DNA from: Longibacter sp051155795
GTDB taxonomy: Bacteria; Bacteroidota; Rhodothermia; Rhodothermales; Salinibacteraceae
Assembly (NCBI RefSeq): GCF_051155795.1
Contig: NZ_DAXETW010000037.1
Span: 34,980-98,979, forward strand
Direction of reading: 5' to 3'
DNA length: 64,000 bases
Part shown: piece after piece, positions 8,512-17,322 of the stretch
Layout of the letters: each line of letters begins with the position of its first letter
Position numbering within the stretch: the first letter of the stretch is position 1
Notes under the pieces: generated by a model
Database searches by the model: none
Seen by the model: only the letters and a program-made list of their open reading frames with translations
What the model was told of the DNA's origin: nothing
Position numbers and translations under genes: made by a program

Positions 8512-10437
8512 ATGTCCCGTCTCCACCCAAGCGTTCCGGCTCTTCTTCTCTCCGTCGCCCTCCTCGTGGGCTGTTCCGGGCAGAAGTCCCTGGAGGACGC
8601 CTCGCCACCGTCGTCGGCGGATGTGGAGCGTCGAGCTCCGGCCGGCGTCATCAAGGGAACGGTCGTGGACGCGAGCAACGGCGACGTGCTGAAGGGGGCG
8701 AACGTGGTCGTTCCGGAGCGCGGGATCGGGGCAGCGGCCAATAAGGACGGTCGGTTTCAGATTTCAAGCGTACGCCCGGGCACCGTCCGCGTGACCGCCA
8801 ACTTTGTGGGATACCGATCGGGAGCGACGGAGGTAACGTTGACGGACTCGACCGGGGCAGTGGTCGACTTTGCGCTGTCGCCGCAGACGGAGGGCCTCGA
8901 AGAGGTTGTCGTTACCGCGATGGGACAGGAGTCGCAGGCGCGGGGACAGCGGAATGGTTGGGTGGCGATGCCTGCGCCCATGGGTCGATATGCTCCGCCC
9001 GTCGACCGCGAGGGATACGCCCGCATCGAGGAAACCGGCTTTCGACGCGTCACGGACGCGCCCCTGTCTACGTTCGCGATCGATGTGGATGGGGCGGCGT
9101 ACAGCAACCTTCGCCGCTTCATCCGGGAAGGGGAAACGCCACCCGTCGATGCGATTCGCATCGAAGAACTGCTCAATTACTTTTCTTACGACGACCCGGC
9201 ACCGGCGGCGAATAGCGATCAGCCGTTCGCGGTGACGATGGAAACGGCGACCGCACCGTGGGCCGAGGATCATTCGCTCCTCCGCATCGGCATTCAGGGA
9301 AAAGAAGTTTCCGCGTCGGAGCGTCCGCCCAGCAATCTGGTCTTTCTACTCGACGTGTCCGGATCCATGCAGCGGCCTAACAAATTGCCGCTTCTTAAGA
9401 ACGCCTTCCAGCTTCTGACCGAGCAACTGCGCCCCCAGGATCACGTGGCCATCGTCGTGTACGCAGGTGCAAGCGGCACCGTGCTTGAACCCACGTCGGG
9501 AAGCGAAAAGGAGGAGATTCTGGGGGCGATCAACGAGTTGCGAGCGGGCGGATCGACGGCCGGTCGCGCCGGCATGGAGGCCGCGTACGCGATGGCAGAA
9601 ACGCACATGGACCCCGACGGCATCAACCGAGTGATCCTGGCAACAGACGGCGACTTCAACGTGGGTCCGTCCAGCGACGCGGAGATGATCCGTCTCGTCG
9701 AAGAGAAGCGCGAAACCGGCGTCTTCCTCACGGTTCTGGGGTTCGGCACCGGCAACCTGCAGGACAGCAAGATGGAGCAAATGGCCAATCACGGGAATGG
9801 TACTTATCACTATATCGACTCCGCGCTCGAGGCGCGAAAGGTGCTCGTGAGCGAGCTCGGTGGGACGCTGCAAACCATCGCAAAGGACGTGAAGCTACAG
9901 GTTGAATTCAATCCGCGTCACGTGGGCGCGTATCGCCTCATCGGGTACGAAAACCGTCGCTTGAACAACGAGGACTTCGCCGACGACACGAAGGACGCCG
10001 GTGATCTCGGAGCGGGTCATCACGTCACGGCGCTGTACGAACTGGTCCCGCCCGGTGCGGACGGAGATGTGGCCGGTCGCGGGCAGCTTAAGTATCAGAA
10101 CCGGACCGAGAGTGATCGAGCGTCCAGTGACGAATGGCTGACACTAAGCCTTCGCTACAAGCAACCCGATTCCGACTCCAGCCGGCTGATGGCTGAAGCG
10201 CTTGTTCCGGAAGAACGCGCCGGAGTGTCGACGGACTTTCAGTTTGCAGCGGCGGTGGCCGGATTCGGCATGTTGCTCCGCGACTCGGAGTATGCCGGTA
10301 CCCTCACGCTTGCCGATGTGCGCCGGCTGGCCGAGGAGGGGAGAGGAGATGACGTGGACGGCTATCGCGCCGGCTTCATTTCCCTGCTGGAAGATTACCG
10401 CCGCATGGCCGGCGATGATGCGAACGAGCGTCCGTAG
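8512..10437 (+). CDS. VWA-domain lipoprotein with carboxypeptidase-regulatory-like domain
   Basis: 641 residues from the ATG at 8512, which yields a clear lipoprotein signal with lipobox LVGC (Cys21). Order of domains: a CarboxypepD_reg-like beta-sandwich (about 46-125), a linker, a VWA-associated N-terminal region (about 180-270, from PLSTFAIDVDGAAYSNLRRF), a von Willebrand A domain with MIDAS DVSGSM (281-286), and a C-terminal DUF3520-like region. This is the architecture of YfbK-type proteins. The carboxypeptidase-regulatory-like domain is typical of Bacteroidota surface proteins. Located after MoxR and before DUF58; it is probably an envelope partner of the MoxR system. Confidence 0.9.
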   Translation: MSRLHPSVPALLLSVALLVGCSGQKSLEDASPPSSADVERRAPAGVIKGTVVDASNGDVLKGANVVVPERGIGAAANKDGRFQISSVRPGTVRVTANFVGYRSGATEVTLTDSTGAVVDFALSPQTEGLEEVVVTAMGQESQARGQRNGWVAMPAPMGRYAPPVDREGYARIEETGFRRVTDAPLSTFAIDVDGAAYSNLRRFIREGETPPVDAIRIEELLNYFSYDDPAPAANSDQPFAVTMETATAPWAEDHSLLRIGIQGKEVSASERPPSNLVFLLDVSGSMQRPNKLPLLKNAFQLLTEQLRPQDHVAIVVYAGASGTVLEPTSGSEKEEILGAINELRAGGSTAGRAGMEAAYAMAETHMDPDGINRVILATDGDFNVGPSSDAEMIRLVEEKRETGVFLTVLGFGTGNLQDSKMEQMANHGNGTYHYIDSALEARKVLVSELGGTLQTIAKDVKLQVEFNPRHVGAYRLIGYENRRLNNEDFADDTKDAGDLGAGHHVTALYELVPPGADGDVAGRGQLKYQNRTESDRASSDEWLTLSLRYKQPDSDSSRLMAEALVPEERAGVSTDFQFAAAVAGFGMLLRDSEYAGTLTLADVRRLAEEGRGDDVDGYRAGFISLLEDYRRMAGDDANERP

Positions 10438-10486
10438 GGCTCCGTGCTACTCGTTTCTATCCGTTCGTTCTCACCGTCCGAATCGA

Positions 10487-11857
10487 ATGCCTCACGTGTC
10501 GTCTTATTCCCGCATCTGGAGGTCGGTCCGTGATGCGTTACTGTCTTTCTACGTAACGCCAACATTTTACGGTGTGCTTGCGAGTCTAGTCGCGATGTAC
10601 GTGCTCGCTTTTTTCGTTCCGGTTGTTCGTCCATTCGCCGAGTCGATTCTTTTCATCGGAATCGGCGTCGTGCTCGTTGAATTGATTCTCCTCTACTTGA
10701 CCGGTCGCGTCACCGGTGACCGGGCGGTTGCCGACCGCCTCTCGAACGGCGACCGAAACCCGATCGCGGTTCATCTCCGAAGCACCTATCCCTTCCTGGT
10801 GCGTCTCACGGTCATCGACGAACTCCCCGTCCAGCTTCAGGTCCGGGACATGTCGATTCGTGTCCGGATCCCGCCGGGCGGAGAGCGGACGGTGCGATAC
10901 AGCGTTCGCCCGACCGATCGAGGGGAATACGCGTTCGGCGTGGTAAACGTCTTCGCCAGGACGCCTCTTGGGCTTGTGGAACGACGCTTTCGCTGCGCCG
11001 AGGAGACGACCGTACCGGTGTATCCCTCCTACATTCAGATGCAGGAGTACAGCCTCCTGGCTGCATCCAATCGGCTGAGAGAGGTCGGCGTCAAGAAGGT
11101 TCGCCGGCTCGGACACACGATGGAGTTCGACCACATCCGCGAGTACGTCGTCGGGGACGACTACCGCACAGTCAACTGGAATGCTTCGGCCCGCCGCGGC
11201 GATCTCATGGTGAATCAGCACCGCGAGGAGCGGTCACAGCCGGTCTACAGCGTGATCAATGCCGGTCGCGTGATGCGTATGCCGTTCGAAGGCATGACGT
11301 TGCTGGATTACAGCATCAACGCGGCGCTCGTGCTATCCAACATCGCCATCATGAAGCACGATCGGGCCGGGATCATTGGTTTTTCCGAGGATATCGGGCC
11401 GGTTGTCCCCGCAGCGCGCAGACATGCCCAGATGCGGCAGATCCAGGAAGCGCTCTATCACCTCGACACAAACTTTTTGGAGTCGGACTACCGGCGCCTT
11501 ACGACCTACGTCCGGACCAACACTCGGGGACGCGGGCTGCTGCTCCTGTTCACCAACTTCGTGGCCCGCACGTCGCTGGAACGACAGCTTCCATACCTTC
11601 AGGCGCTCGCTCGCAACCATACGCTGGTCGTTATCTTTTTCGAAAACACGGAACTGAATGCCCTGCTGAATGCCGACGCAGAGTCCATGGAAGAGGTGTA
11701 CGCCCAGACGATCGCGGAGAAGTTCGCCAACGAGCAGCGAGAGATCATCCGTGAACTCGAACAGCGCGGCATTTATGCGGTCCACACCCGGCCCGAGAAC
11801 CTGTCCACCGAGACGATTAACACGTATCTCGAACTAAAAGCGCGAGGTGTCGTGTAG
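10487..11857 (+). CDS. DUF58 domain protein
   Basis: 456 residues from the ATG at 10487; the longer upstream frame overlaps the VWA gene and was rejected. Two membrane helices (about 22-60) are followed by a beta-rich region and the DUF58 signature: MEFDHIREYVVGDDYRTVNW then ASARRGDLMVNQHREE. The downstream part has a VWA-like fold without a canonical MIDAS. DUF58 proteins are found with MoxR ATPases across bacteria and are probably their clients. It is the last gene of the cluster; 116 bases separate it from the phosphatase gene. Confidence 0.88.
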   Translation: MPHVSSYSRIWRSVRDALLSFYVTPTFYGVLASLVAMYVLAFFVPVVRPFAESILFIGIGVVLVELILLYLTGRVTGDRAVADRLSNGDRNPIAVHLRSTYPFLVRLTVIDELPVQLQVRDMSIRVRIPPGGERTVRYSVRPTDRGEYAFGVVNVFARTPLGLVERRFRCAEETTVPVYPSYIQMQEYSLLAASNRLREVGVKKVRRLGHTMEFDHIREYVVGDDYRTVNWNASARRGDLMVNQHREERSQPVYSVINAGRVMRMPFEGMTLLDYSINAALVLSNIAIMKHDRAGIIGFSEDIGPVVPAARRHAQMRQIQEALYHLDTNFLESDYRRLTTYVRTNTRGRGLLLLFTNFVARTSLERQLPYLQALARNHTLVVIFFENTELNALLNADAESMEEVYAQTIAEKFANEQREIIRELEQRGIYAVHTRPENLSTETINTYLELKARGVV

Positions 11858-11973
11858 ACCCCTGCGTCAGGTGCAGGACGTCCGGTCTGATCGTATGTGC
11901 ACTTCCACTGTCTTTCCGCCGTGCGCGCCGTATCTTGGGTGCGACCGACGGTCGAAGATGAACGATATCTCCG

Positions 11974-13695
11974 ATGACCCCACACCCTTCCATGCCCCCC
12001 GTGCAGCGCGCCGCCTGCCTTCTCGTGCCGGATACGACGTATCAGACGCGGCACCCGTCCTCGCCCGTACGCATCTGCGTCATTGACCTCGGGACCAACT
12101 CATTCCACGCCGTTATCGTGGACGCGTACCCGAACGGTTCGTACAAGGTGGTGGACCGGATGAAGGAAATGGTCCGATTGGGGCAATCGGGCCTGTCGGC
12201 GAATCGCCTGCCGGAAGATGCGATGGAGCGCGGCCTGCAGGCGCTGCGCCGGATTCATACGCTGGCGACCGGCTGGGACGCGCGCGAATTCCTTGCCTAC
12301 GCTACCAGCGCGATTCGCGAGGCCAGGAACGGCGGTGATTTCATTGAACAGGTGAAGCGCGAGGTTGGACTGCGCATTCGCCCGATCAGCGGAGCTCAGG
12401 AGGCGGAGCTGATCTTCCTGGGCGTGCGCCGTGCGGTCGACATGCACGAGCCCAGCCTCATCGTCGATATCGGGGGCGGGAGCGTTGAATTTATCGTCTA
12501 CGACGGCCGAGAGGTATCTTTTGCGCAGAGTTACAAGCTCGGCGCGGCGCGGATGACCGAACGCTTCGTCTCGACGGATCCGCTGTCCTCGGACGACGTC
12601 TCGGCACTGCGTGAACACTACCGGTCCGTTTTGGAGCCGGTATTCGATGCGGCGCGCGCCGCGGGAGTGACGAGCCTGGTTGGATCCTCCGGTACCGCGA
12701 AGAGTCTGGCGCGAGTGTGCGCAGGAGCGCACGGAGACGAGGATCGGACCGTCTTTCAGCAAACGCTCGAGGTCGACGCCTACCGGGACGCCCTCCGGTG
12801 GGTGGTCGAATCCAACGAACAGGACCGCATCGACCATCCGTCGATTGACCCGAAGCGGGTCGATCAGATCGGGGCCGGAGCACTGTTACTGGACGTCCTG
12901 GTCGAGGGCATGCCGGACGTGCGCCAGATTAAAACGTCCGCCAATGCACTCCGCGAGGGGATGGTGGACCACTTCATTCAGCAAAATTACGCGCGGATCC
13001 GGAAGCTCGCGCCGTTCACGGACGTGCGCCGCCGGAGCGTTCACGAGATCGCCTTTCGCTTCGAGTGGGAAGAACGCCACGCACAGCACGTCGCGGCGAC
13101 GGCGACATTCTTGTTCGACGCGCTCATCGACCGATACGGCGGGCCTGCGACCGACGTTGAGCTGCTCGAATATGCGGCGCTACTGCATGATATCGGATAT
13201 CATATCAGCCACTCGCGGCATCACAAGCATTCCCGGTATCTCATTCAGCACGCGGATCTGCAGGGTTTCCAGCCCGACGAGAAGAAAATCCTCGCACTCA
13301 CGGCTCGCTACCACCGAAAAGCCTTTCCCAACGCGGACCGGCATAAGCGATACCGTAAGCTCAGTGAACGGAACCGGTCGCGGGTTCGACAGCTTGCCTC
13401 CATCCTTCGGATTGCGGAAGGGCTGGATCGAAGCCACTTCCAGAATGTCATCGCGCTGGAGGTCGACGTTGACGACACGGCGCTCACGATCGCGGTGGAT
13501 GCGCAGGGCGATCCCGAACTGGAGCTCTGGTCGGCGGATCGGGAGGCGGATCTGTTTCGGGAGGTTTACGGGATGGAGGTATCGATCGCTGAGAAGGAGA
13601 TGCTCATCGAAGGAGACGGGATCCAGATGGGGCCTGCCCCGGTCACGCATGCCGTTCCTGCGCCCGGCAATGGCGAGTCGAAGAGCGCTGAGTGA
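11974..13695 (+). CDS. Ppx/GppA phosphatase with C-terminal HD domain
   Basis: 573 residues. The N-terminal half is an ASKHA-type exopolyphosphatase/pppGpp phosphohydrolase: RICVIDLGTNSFHAVIVDAY (about 31-50), ATSAIREARNGGDFI, and the phosphate-binding IVDIGGGSVEFIVYDG (about 164-179). The second half carries an HD-type motif LLHDIGYHISHSRHHKHS near residue 405, as in long Ppx proteins. It should cleave terminal phosphate from polyphosphate and/or convert pppGpp to ppGpp. An N-terminal extension of about 30 residues before the domain makes the exact start uncertain. Which activity dominates cannot be read from sequence. Confidence 0.9.
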   Translation: MTPHPSMPPVQRAACLLVPDTTYQTRHPSSPVRICVIDLGTNSFHAVIVDAYPNGSYKVVDRMKEMVRLGQSGLSANRLPEDAMERGLQALRRIHTLATGWDAREFLAYATSAIREARNGGDFIEQVKREVGLRIRPISGAQEAELIFLGVRRAVDMHEPSLIVDIGGGSVEFIVYDGREVSFAQSYKLGAARMTERFVSTDPLSSDDVSALREHYRSVLEPVFDAARAAGVTSLVGSSGTAKSLARVCAGAHGDEDRTVFQQTLEVDAYRDALRWVVESNEQDRIDHPSIDPKRVDQIGAGALLLDVLVEGMPDVRQIKTSANALREGMVDHFIQQNYARIRKLAPFTDVRRRSVHEIAFRFEWEERHAQHVAATATFLFDALIDRYGGPATDVELLEYAALLHDIGYHISHSRHHKHSRYLIQHADLQGFQPDEKKILALTARYHRKAFPNADRHKRYRKLSERNRSRVRQLASILRIAEGLDRSHFQNVIALEVDVDDTALTIAVDAQGDPELELWSADREADLFREVYGMEVSIAEKEMLIEGDGIQMGPAPVTHAVPAPGNGESKSAE

Positions 13696-14184
13696 ACGAC
13701 CGGAGCGGTGAAGGATGCACGCCCCGAGTGCCACGTTAAATCGCTATCAAGCGGGGAAGGAGGACGGGCGAAAAAGAGGCCGGTTGACGCTGCGAAGTGG
13801 GGCAGAATCCCGGGGAAGCGTGGTTGAGCATGGGGCCGTCTGTCGGGCATCCGTATTCATCCGGGTTTAACCCCCCTCAATGTTGCCCCTGCCATGCCCC
13901 TTCGCTACCTTGCCGTCTGTACGATCCGATGCCCAGAGACGTGTGAAACGGCCGGTTGAACGGCCCGACGGATGCGGCTGGGCACGAGGAAGACGCCCGA
14001 AATTGCGGCTGTCCGGCGGTGCGGTACGCTCGCGCTCCCGGTGCGGCGCGATCTTGGCTTTCTGCGCAACGGCATCGTTCGCCTGATCTTGAACGGCAGG
14101 TCGAACGCATGCCGGAGCCGCATTTGCGTGTCCTTTCGGATCGTTTATTGCACCCACGACCACTCAGATTTGCCGCACGGGCTC
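13696..14184. other. Spacer before nuoJ, no gene supported
   Basis: Open frames here are short, GC-driven and without recognisable domains. The stretch presumably holds the promoter and leader of the nuoJKLMN unit. A GC-rich near-repeat around 13940-13965 (GAAACGGCCGG / GAACGGCCCGA) could fold but is not a convincing terminator. Confidence 0.5.
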
Positions 14185-14691
14185 ATGGCCGCTGCACCTT
14201 TCATGTTCTTTTTGCTGGCGACGATTTCCGTCGTCGCTGCGATCGGGATGCTTGTCGCGCGCAGTCCGGTCTACAGCGCCCTCTGGCTCGTGCTGAATCT
14301 CTTTTGTGTCGCCGGGCTTTATCTGACGATGAACGCGACGTTCATCGGCGTCATTCAGATCCTGGTGTACGCCGGCGCCATCATGGTCCTGTTCCTCTTT
14401 GTGATCATGTTGCTGAACCTCGATGCCCTCCCACAATTGGAGGAGATCGATTGGGGAATGGTGGCCGGGTTCGTTCTCGGCGTGGTCGTGCTGTCCCAGT
14501 TGCTCTACGTCATCGCGAGCGGCTTCGACCTTCCGATGGAAGCGATGGGGGCGAGCGCCGAGACGGGGAGTGCCGAAACGCTCGGCATCGCCCTGTACAC
14601 GCGCTACGCGCTCCATGTGGAGGTGGCCGCAGTGCTTCTGCTGGCCGCAACCGTGGGCGCTGTCATGCTCGCGCAGAAACGCTTCAAATAA
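14185..14691 (+). CDS. nuoJ: NADH-quinone oxidoreductase subunit J
   Basis: 168 residues, five membrane helices, complex I membrane arm. Signature segments are ARSPVYSALWLVLNLFCVAG and FIGVIQILVYAGAIMVLFLF (about 51-70), the latter containing the strongly conserved VYAGAIMVLFLFV. The ATG at 14185 gives the family length of about 165-170; upstream Met codons would add over 70 residues of unrelated sequence. It starts the block nuoJ-K-L-M-(PCD)-N; the nuoA-I genes are not in the window, so the operon is split or continues elsewhere. Confidence 0.93.
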   Translation: MAAAPFMFFLLATISVVAAIGMLVARSPVYSALWLVLNLFCVAGLYLTMNATFIGVIQILVYAGAIMVLFLFVIMLLNLDALPQLEEIDWGMVAGFVLGVVVLSQLLYVIASGFDLPMEAMGASAETGSAETLGIALYTRYALHVEVAAVLLLAATVGAVMLAQKRFK

Positions 14692-14787
14692 GCCGGCGCC
14701 CGACCGAGCACTGCCGTCCCGTACCCGCCGGACGGCGTGCCGACCTCTCGATGCGCCGCCGTTAACCGCAGACCAACCCCTCCCGCG

Positions 14788-15093
14788 ATGGAAGTCGCCC
14801 TGAACTGGTACCTCGGCCTCAGCGCCGTTCTTTTCTCGATTGGGACGCTTGGCGTCCTGCTCAAGCGAAACGCGATCGTCCTGCTGATGTCCGTCGAGCT
14901 GATGCTCAACGCGGTCAACCTCACGCTCGTGGCGCTGAGCCAGTCCATGGGGGACGCCGACGGGCAGCTGCTGGTGTTCTTTACCATCGCCGTGGCCGCG
15001 GCAGAGGCTGCCGTCGGGCTCGCGATCGTGATCGCCATCTTCCGGCGTAAGCTGACGGTTGACATCACCGAGATCAACCTCTTCAAGTTCTGA
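14788..15093 (+). CDS. nuoK: NADH-quinone oxidoreductase subunit K
   Basis: 101 residues, three helices, exactly the usual NuoK length. Shows the conserved Glu-bearing helices LLMSVELMLNAVNLTLVAL and FFTIAVAAAEAAVGLAIVIA; these glutamates are part of the proton-conducting path in complex I. The start at 14788 gives MEVALNWYLGLSAVLF, typical for the family. Gap to nuoJ 96 bases. Confidence 0.95.
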   Translation: MEVALNWYLGLSAVLFSIGTLGVLLKRNAIVLLMSVELMLNAVNLTLVALSQSMGDADGQLLVFFTIAVAAAEAAVGLAIVIAIFRRKLTVDITEINLFKF

Positions 15094-15261
15094 CGCGCAT
15101 AGCGGGTCTTTCGGCGTCCGTCGCTTTCGCCGCAGCGTTCCGTATGCCCGCGATCCGAGCGGGTGCGCAACCGGCGGATTGACCGGCAGCGCCAGCGCTT
15201 CCAGCATCCTGCCCCCCGGTCGGGCCTCTCCTCCTCACGTACTCGTCACTCGGCTTCGTCC

Positions 15262-17262
15262 ATGAGTCACGATCTCCTCGTTCGCCTCATTCTGCTCCTG
15301 CCCCTCGCAGGGGCCGTTCTCCTCGGCGTTCTGCCGCTCTTCATGCCGGCATTGCGCAGGCGGGAGGGTCTCATCGGAACGATCGGTACGTCGGTGGTGG
15401 TGATCCCTTTCGCCATCGCCGTATACCTGTTCGTCAGCTACGGAGGCGACCCGGTGACGGTCAGTTACTTCACCTGGATGGAGGCCGCCGAGCTGTCGGT
15501 GGATTTTGCGTACCGGATCGATGAGCTCTCCCTCATCATGACGCTGATCGTGACCGGCGTCGGCGGGGTCATTCACCTCTACTCGGCCGGCTATATGCAC
15601 GGCGACCCGGGGTTCTGGCGGTTTTTCGCCTACCTGAACCTCTTCATCTTCGCCATGCTCAACCTGGTACTGGCGAACAACCTCGTCGTGCTGTTTCTGG
15701 GATGGGAGGGCGTCGGGCTCTGCTCCTACCTTCTGATCGGGTTCTGGTACACGGATCTTAAGAACAGCGCCGCCGCAAACAAGGCGTTCATCGTCAACCG
15801 GATCGGCGATTTCGCCTTCCTCATGGCGATGTTCCTGATCTTCAGCGAACTCGGGAGCCTCAGCTTCGACGTCCTCCTCACCGATGCTGCGTCGGTCCTT
15901 TCCGCCGAAACGATCGACTACATCGTCCTGCTGCTCTTCATCGGAGCGACCGGGAAATCAGCGCAAATCCCGCTTTTCGTGTGGCTTCCGGACGCGATGG
16001 CCGGGCCGACGCCCGTGTCCGCCCTCATCCATGCGGCGACGATGGTGACCAGCGGACTCTATCTGCTCGCCCGGATGTCTCCGATCGTTCTCGAAACGGA
16101 GGTGGTCATGATGATCATCGCCGTCGTTGGTGCCCTCACGGCGATTATGGCCGCTACGATAGCCATTACGCAGAACGACATCAAAAAGGTGCTGGCGTAT
16201 TCAACGGTGTCGCAGCTGGGATACATGTTCATGGCCGCCGGCGTCGGGGCGTTCTTCGTCGCCATCTTCCACGTCCTCACCCACGCCTTCTTCAAAGCGT
16301 GCCTCTTCCTCGGATCCGGCTCCGTCATTCACTCCATGGAGCACGTGGAGCACGAACTTGAGCACGAAGGGGAGGATGTCTCCGATTTTGATCCCCAGGA
16401 CATGCGCACGATGGGGAATCTGCAGGAATACATGCCATCGACCGGTTGGACATACTTTATCGCTACGCTGGCTATTTCCGGAATCCCATTGCTCGCAGGC
16501 TTCTTCTCGAAAGACGAGATTCTGTTTAAGGCCTTCGAGTACGGGTACGACGGCAACACGTACGCGATGTTTGTGTGGGTCGTCGGCGTCATCACCGCCG
16601 CGCTCACCGCGTTATACATGACGCGTTCGTACTACCTCACTTTCATGGGGGAAGAGCGCTGGCCCCTGGCCGATAAAATCCACCCGCACGAGTCGTCCTT
16701 GAAGATGACCGTGCCGCTCTGGATTCTCGCCGGTGGATCGCTTGTGACGGGCTTCCTCGGTCTCCCGGCCGTCATTAAAGACGGGAAATGGAACTGGATT
16801 CATCACTATTTGGGCGCAAACTACGGCGGGCCGGTCGCGGAAGCGTCCGTATCCGCGCACGTACCGGTGTCGCTGGAATGGGGCCTGATCGGGCTCAGCA
16901 GCGCCATCGCTGTCGGCGTCTTCTTCTTCGCGCGAAGCGTCTACCTGTCGCAGGGCATCGCGTTCGACGTGTCCCTCAAAGAGCGGCTTGGCGGACTCTA
17001 CGAACTGTGGGAGCACAAGTACCGGTGGGACGACTTCTACGATAACGTCGTCGTCGAGGCCCTTATTAATCAGATTTCACGCGACGGACTCGCGCCGTTC
17101 GATAGCAAAATCGTCGATGGGGCCGTAAATGGACTGGCCAGCGCCACGCAGGAGTCCAGCAATCTTCTTCGCCGCATCCAGACGGGCGTCGTGCAGAATT
17201 ACGCGCTTGCTCTGGTGTTCGGCGTGGTCCTGGTCATCGGGTTGATGATCTTCGGCGGCTAA
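15262..17262 (+). CDS. nuoL: NADH-quinone oxidoreductase subunit L
   Basis: 666 residues, an antiporter-like proton-pumping subunit of complex I with about 16 helices. Recognisable core segments include LVVLFLGWEGVGLCSYLLIG, ANKAFIVNRIGDFAFL, PTPVSALIHAATMVTSGLYL and the Lys/His-bearing KVLAYSTVSQLGYMF. The C-terminal lateral-helix region is present. The ATG at 15262 (MSHDLLVRLILLLPLAGAVL) was taken over an upstream in-frame start that would add a polar segment atypical of NuoL. The 168-base gap from nuoK is long but carries no gene. Confidence 0.95.
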   Translation: MSHDLLVRLILLLPLAGAVLLGVLPLFMPALRRREGLIGTIGTSVVVIPFAIAVYLFVSYGGDPVTVSYFTWMEAAELSVDFAYRIDELSLIMTLIVTGVGGVIHLYSAGYMHGDPGFWRFFAYLNLFIFAMLNLVLANNLVVLFLGWEGVGLCSYLLIGFWYTDLKNSAAANKAFIVNRIGDFAFLMAMFLIFSELGSLSFDVLLTDAASVLSAETIDYIVLLLFIGATGKSAQIPLFVWLPDAMAGPTPVSALIHAATMVTSGLYLLARMSPIVLETEVVMMIIAVVGALTAIMAATIAITQNDIKKVLAYSTVSQLGYMFMAAGVGAFFVAIFHVLTHAFFKACLFLGSGSVIHSMEHVEHELEHEGEDVSDFDPQDMRTMGNLQEYMPSTGWTYFIATLAISGIPLLAGFFSKDEILFKAFEYGYDGNTYAMFVWVVGVITAALTALYMTRSYYLTFMGEERWPLADKIHPHESSLKMTVPLWILAGGSLVTGFLGLPAVIKDGKWNWIHHYLGANYGGPVAEASVSAHVPVSLEWGLIGLSSAIAVGVFFFARSVYLSQGIAFDVSLKERLGGLYELWEHKYRWDDFYDNVVVEALINQISRDGLAPFDSKIVDGAVNGLASATQESSNLLRRIQTGVVQNYALALVFGVVLVIGLMIFGG

Positions 17263-17322
17263 CCGCCGCCCCCTTCGTTCCGCCTTCCGTCCCTGCGCCG
17301 CTTCAACGCACTGAACCTGAAC

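Noticed and set aside
10202..10486. Upstream extension of the DUF58 frame
   Set aside because: Overlaps the VWA gene in another frame and lacks homology; the ATG at 10487 fits the family.
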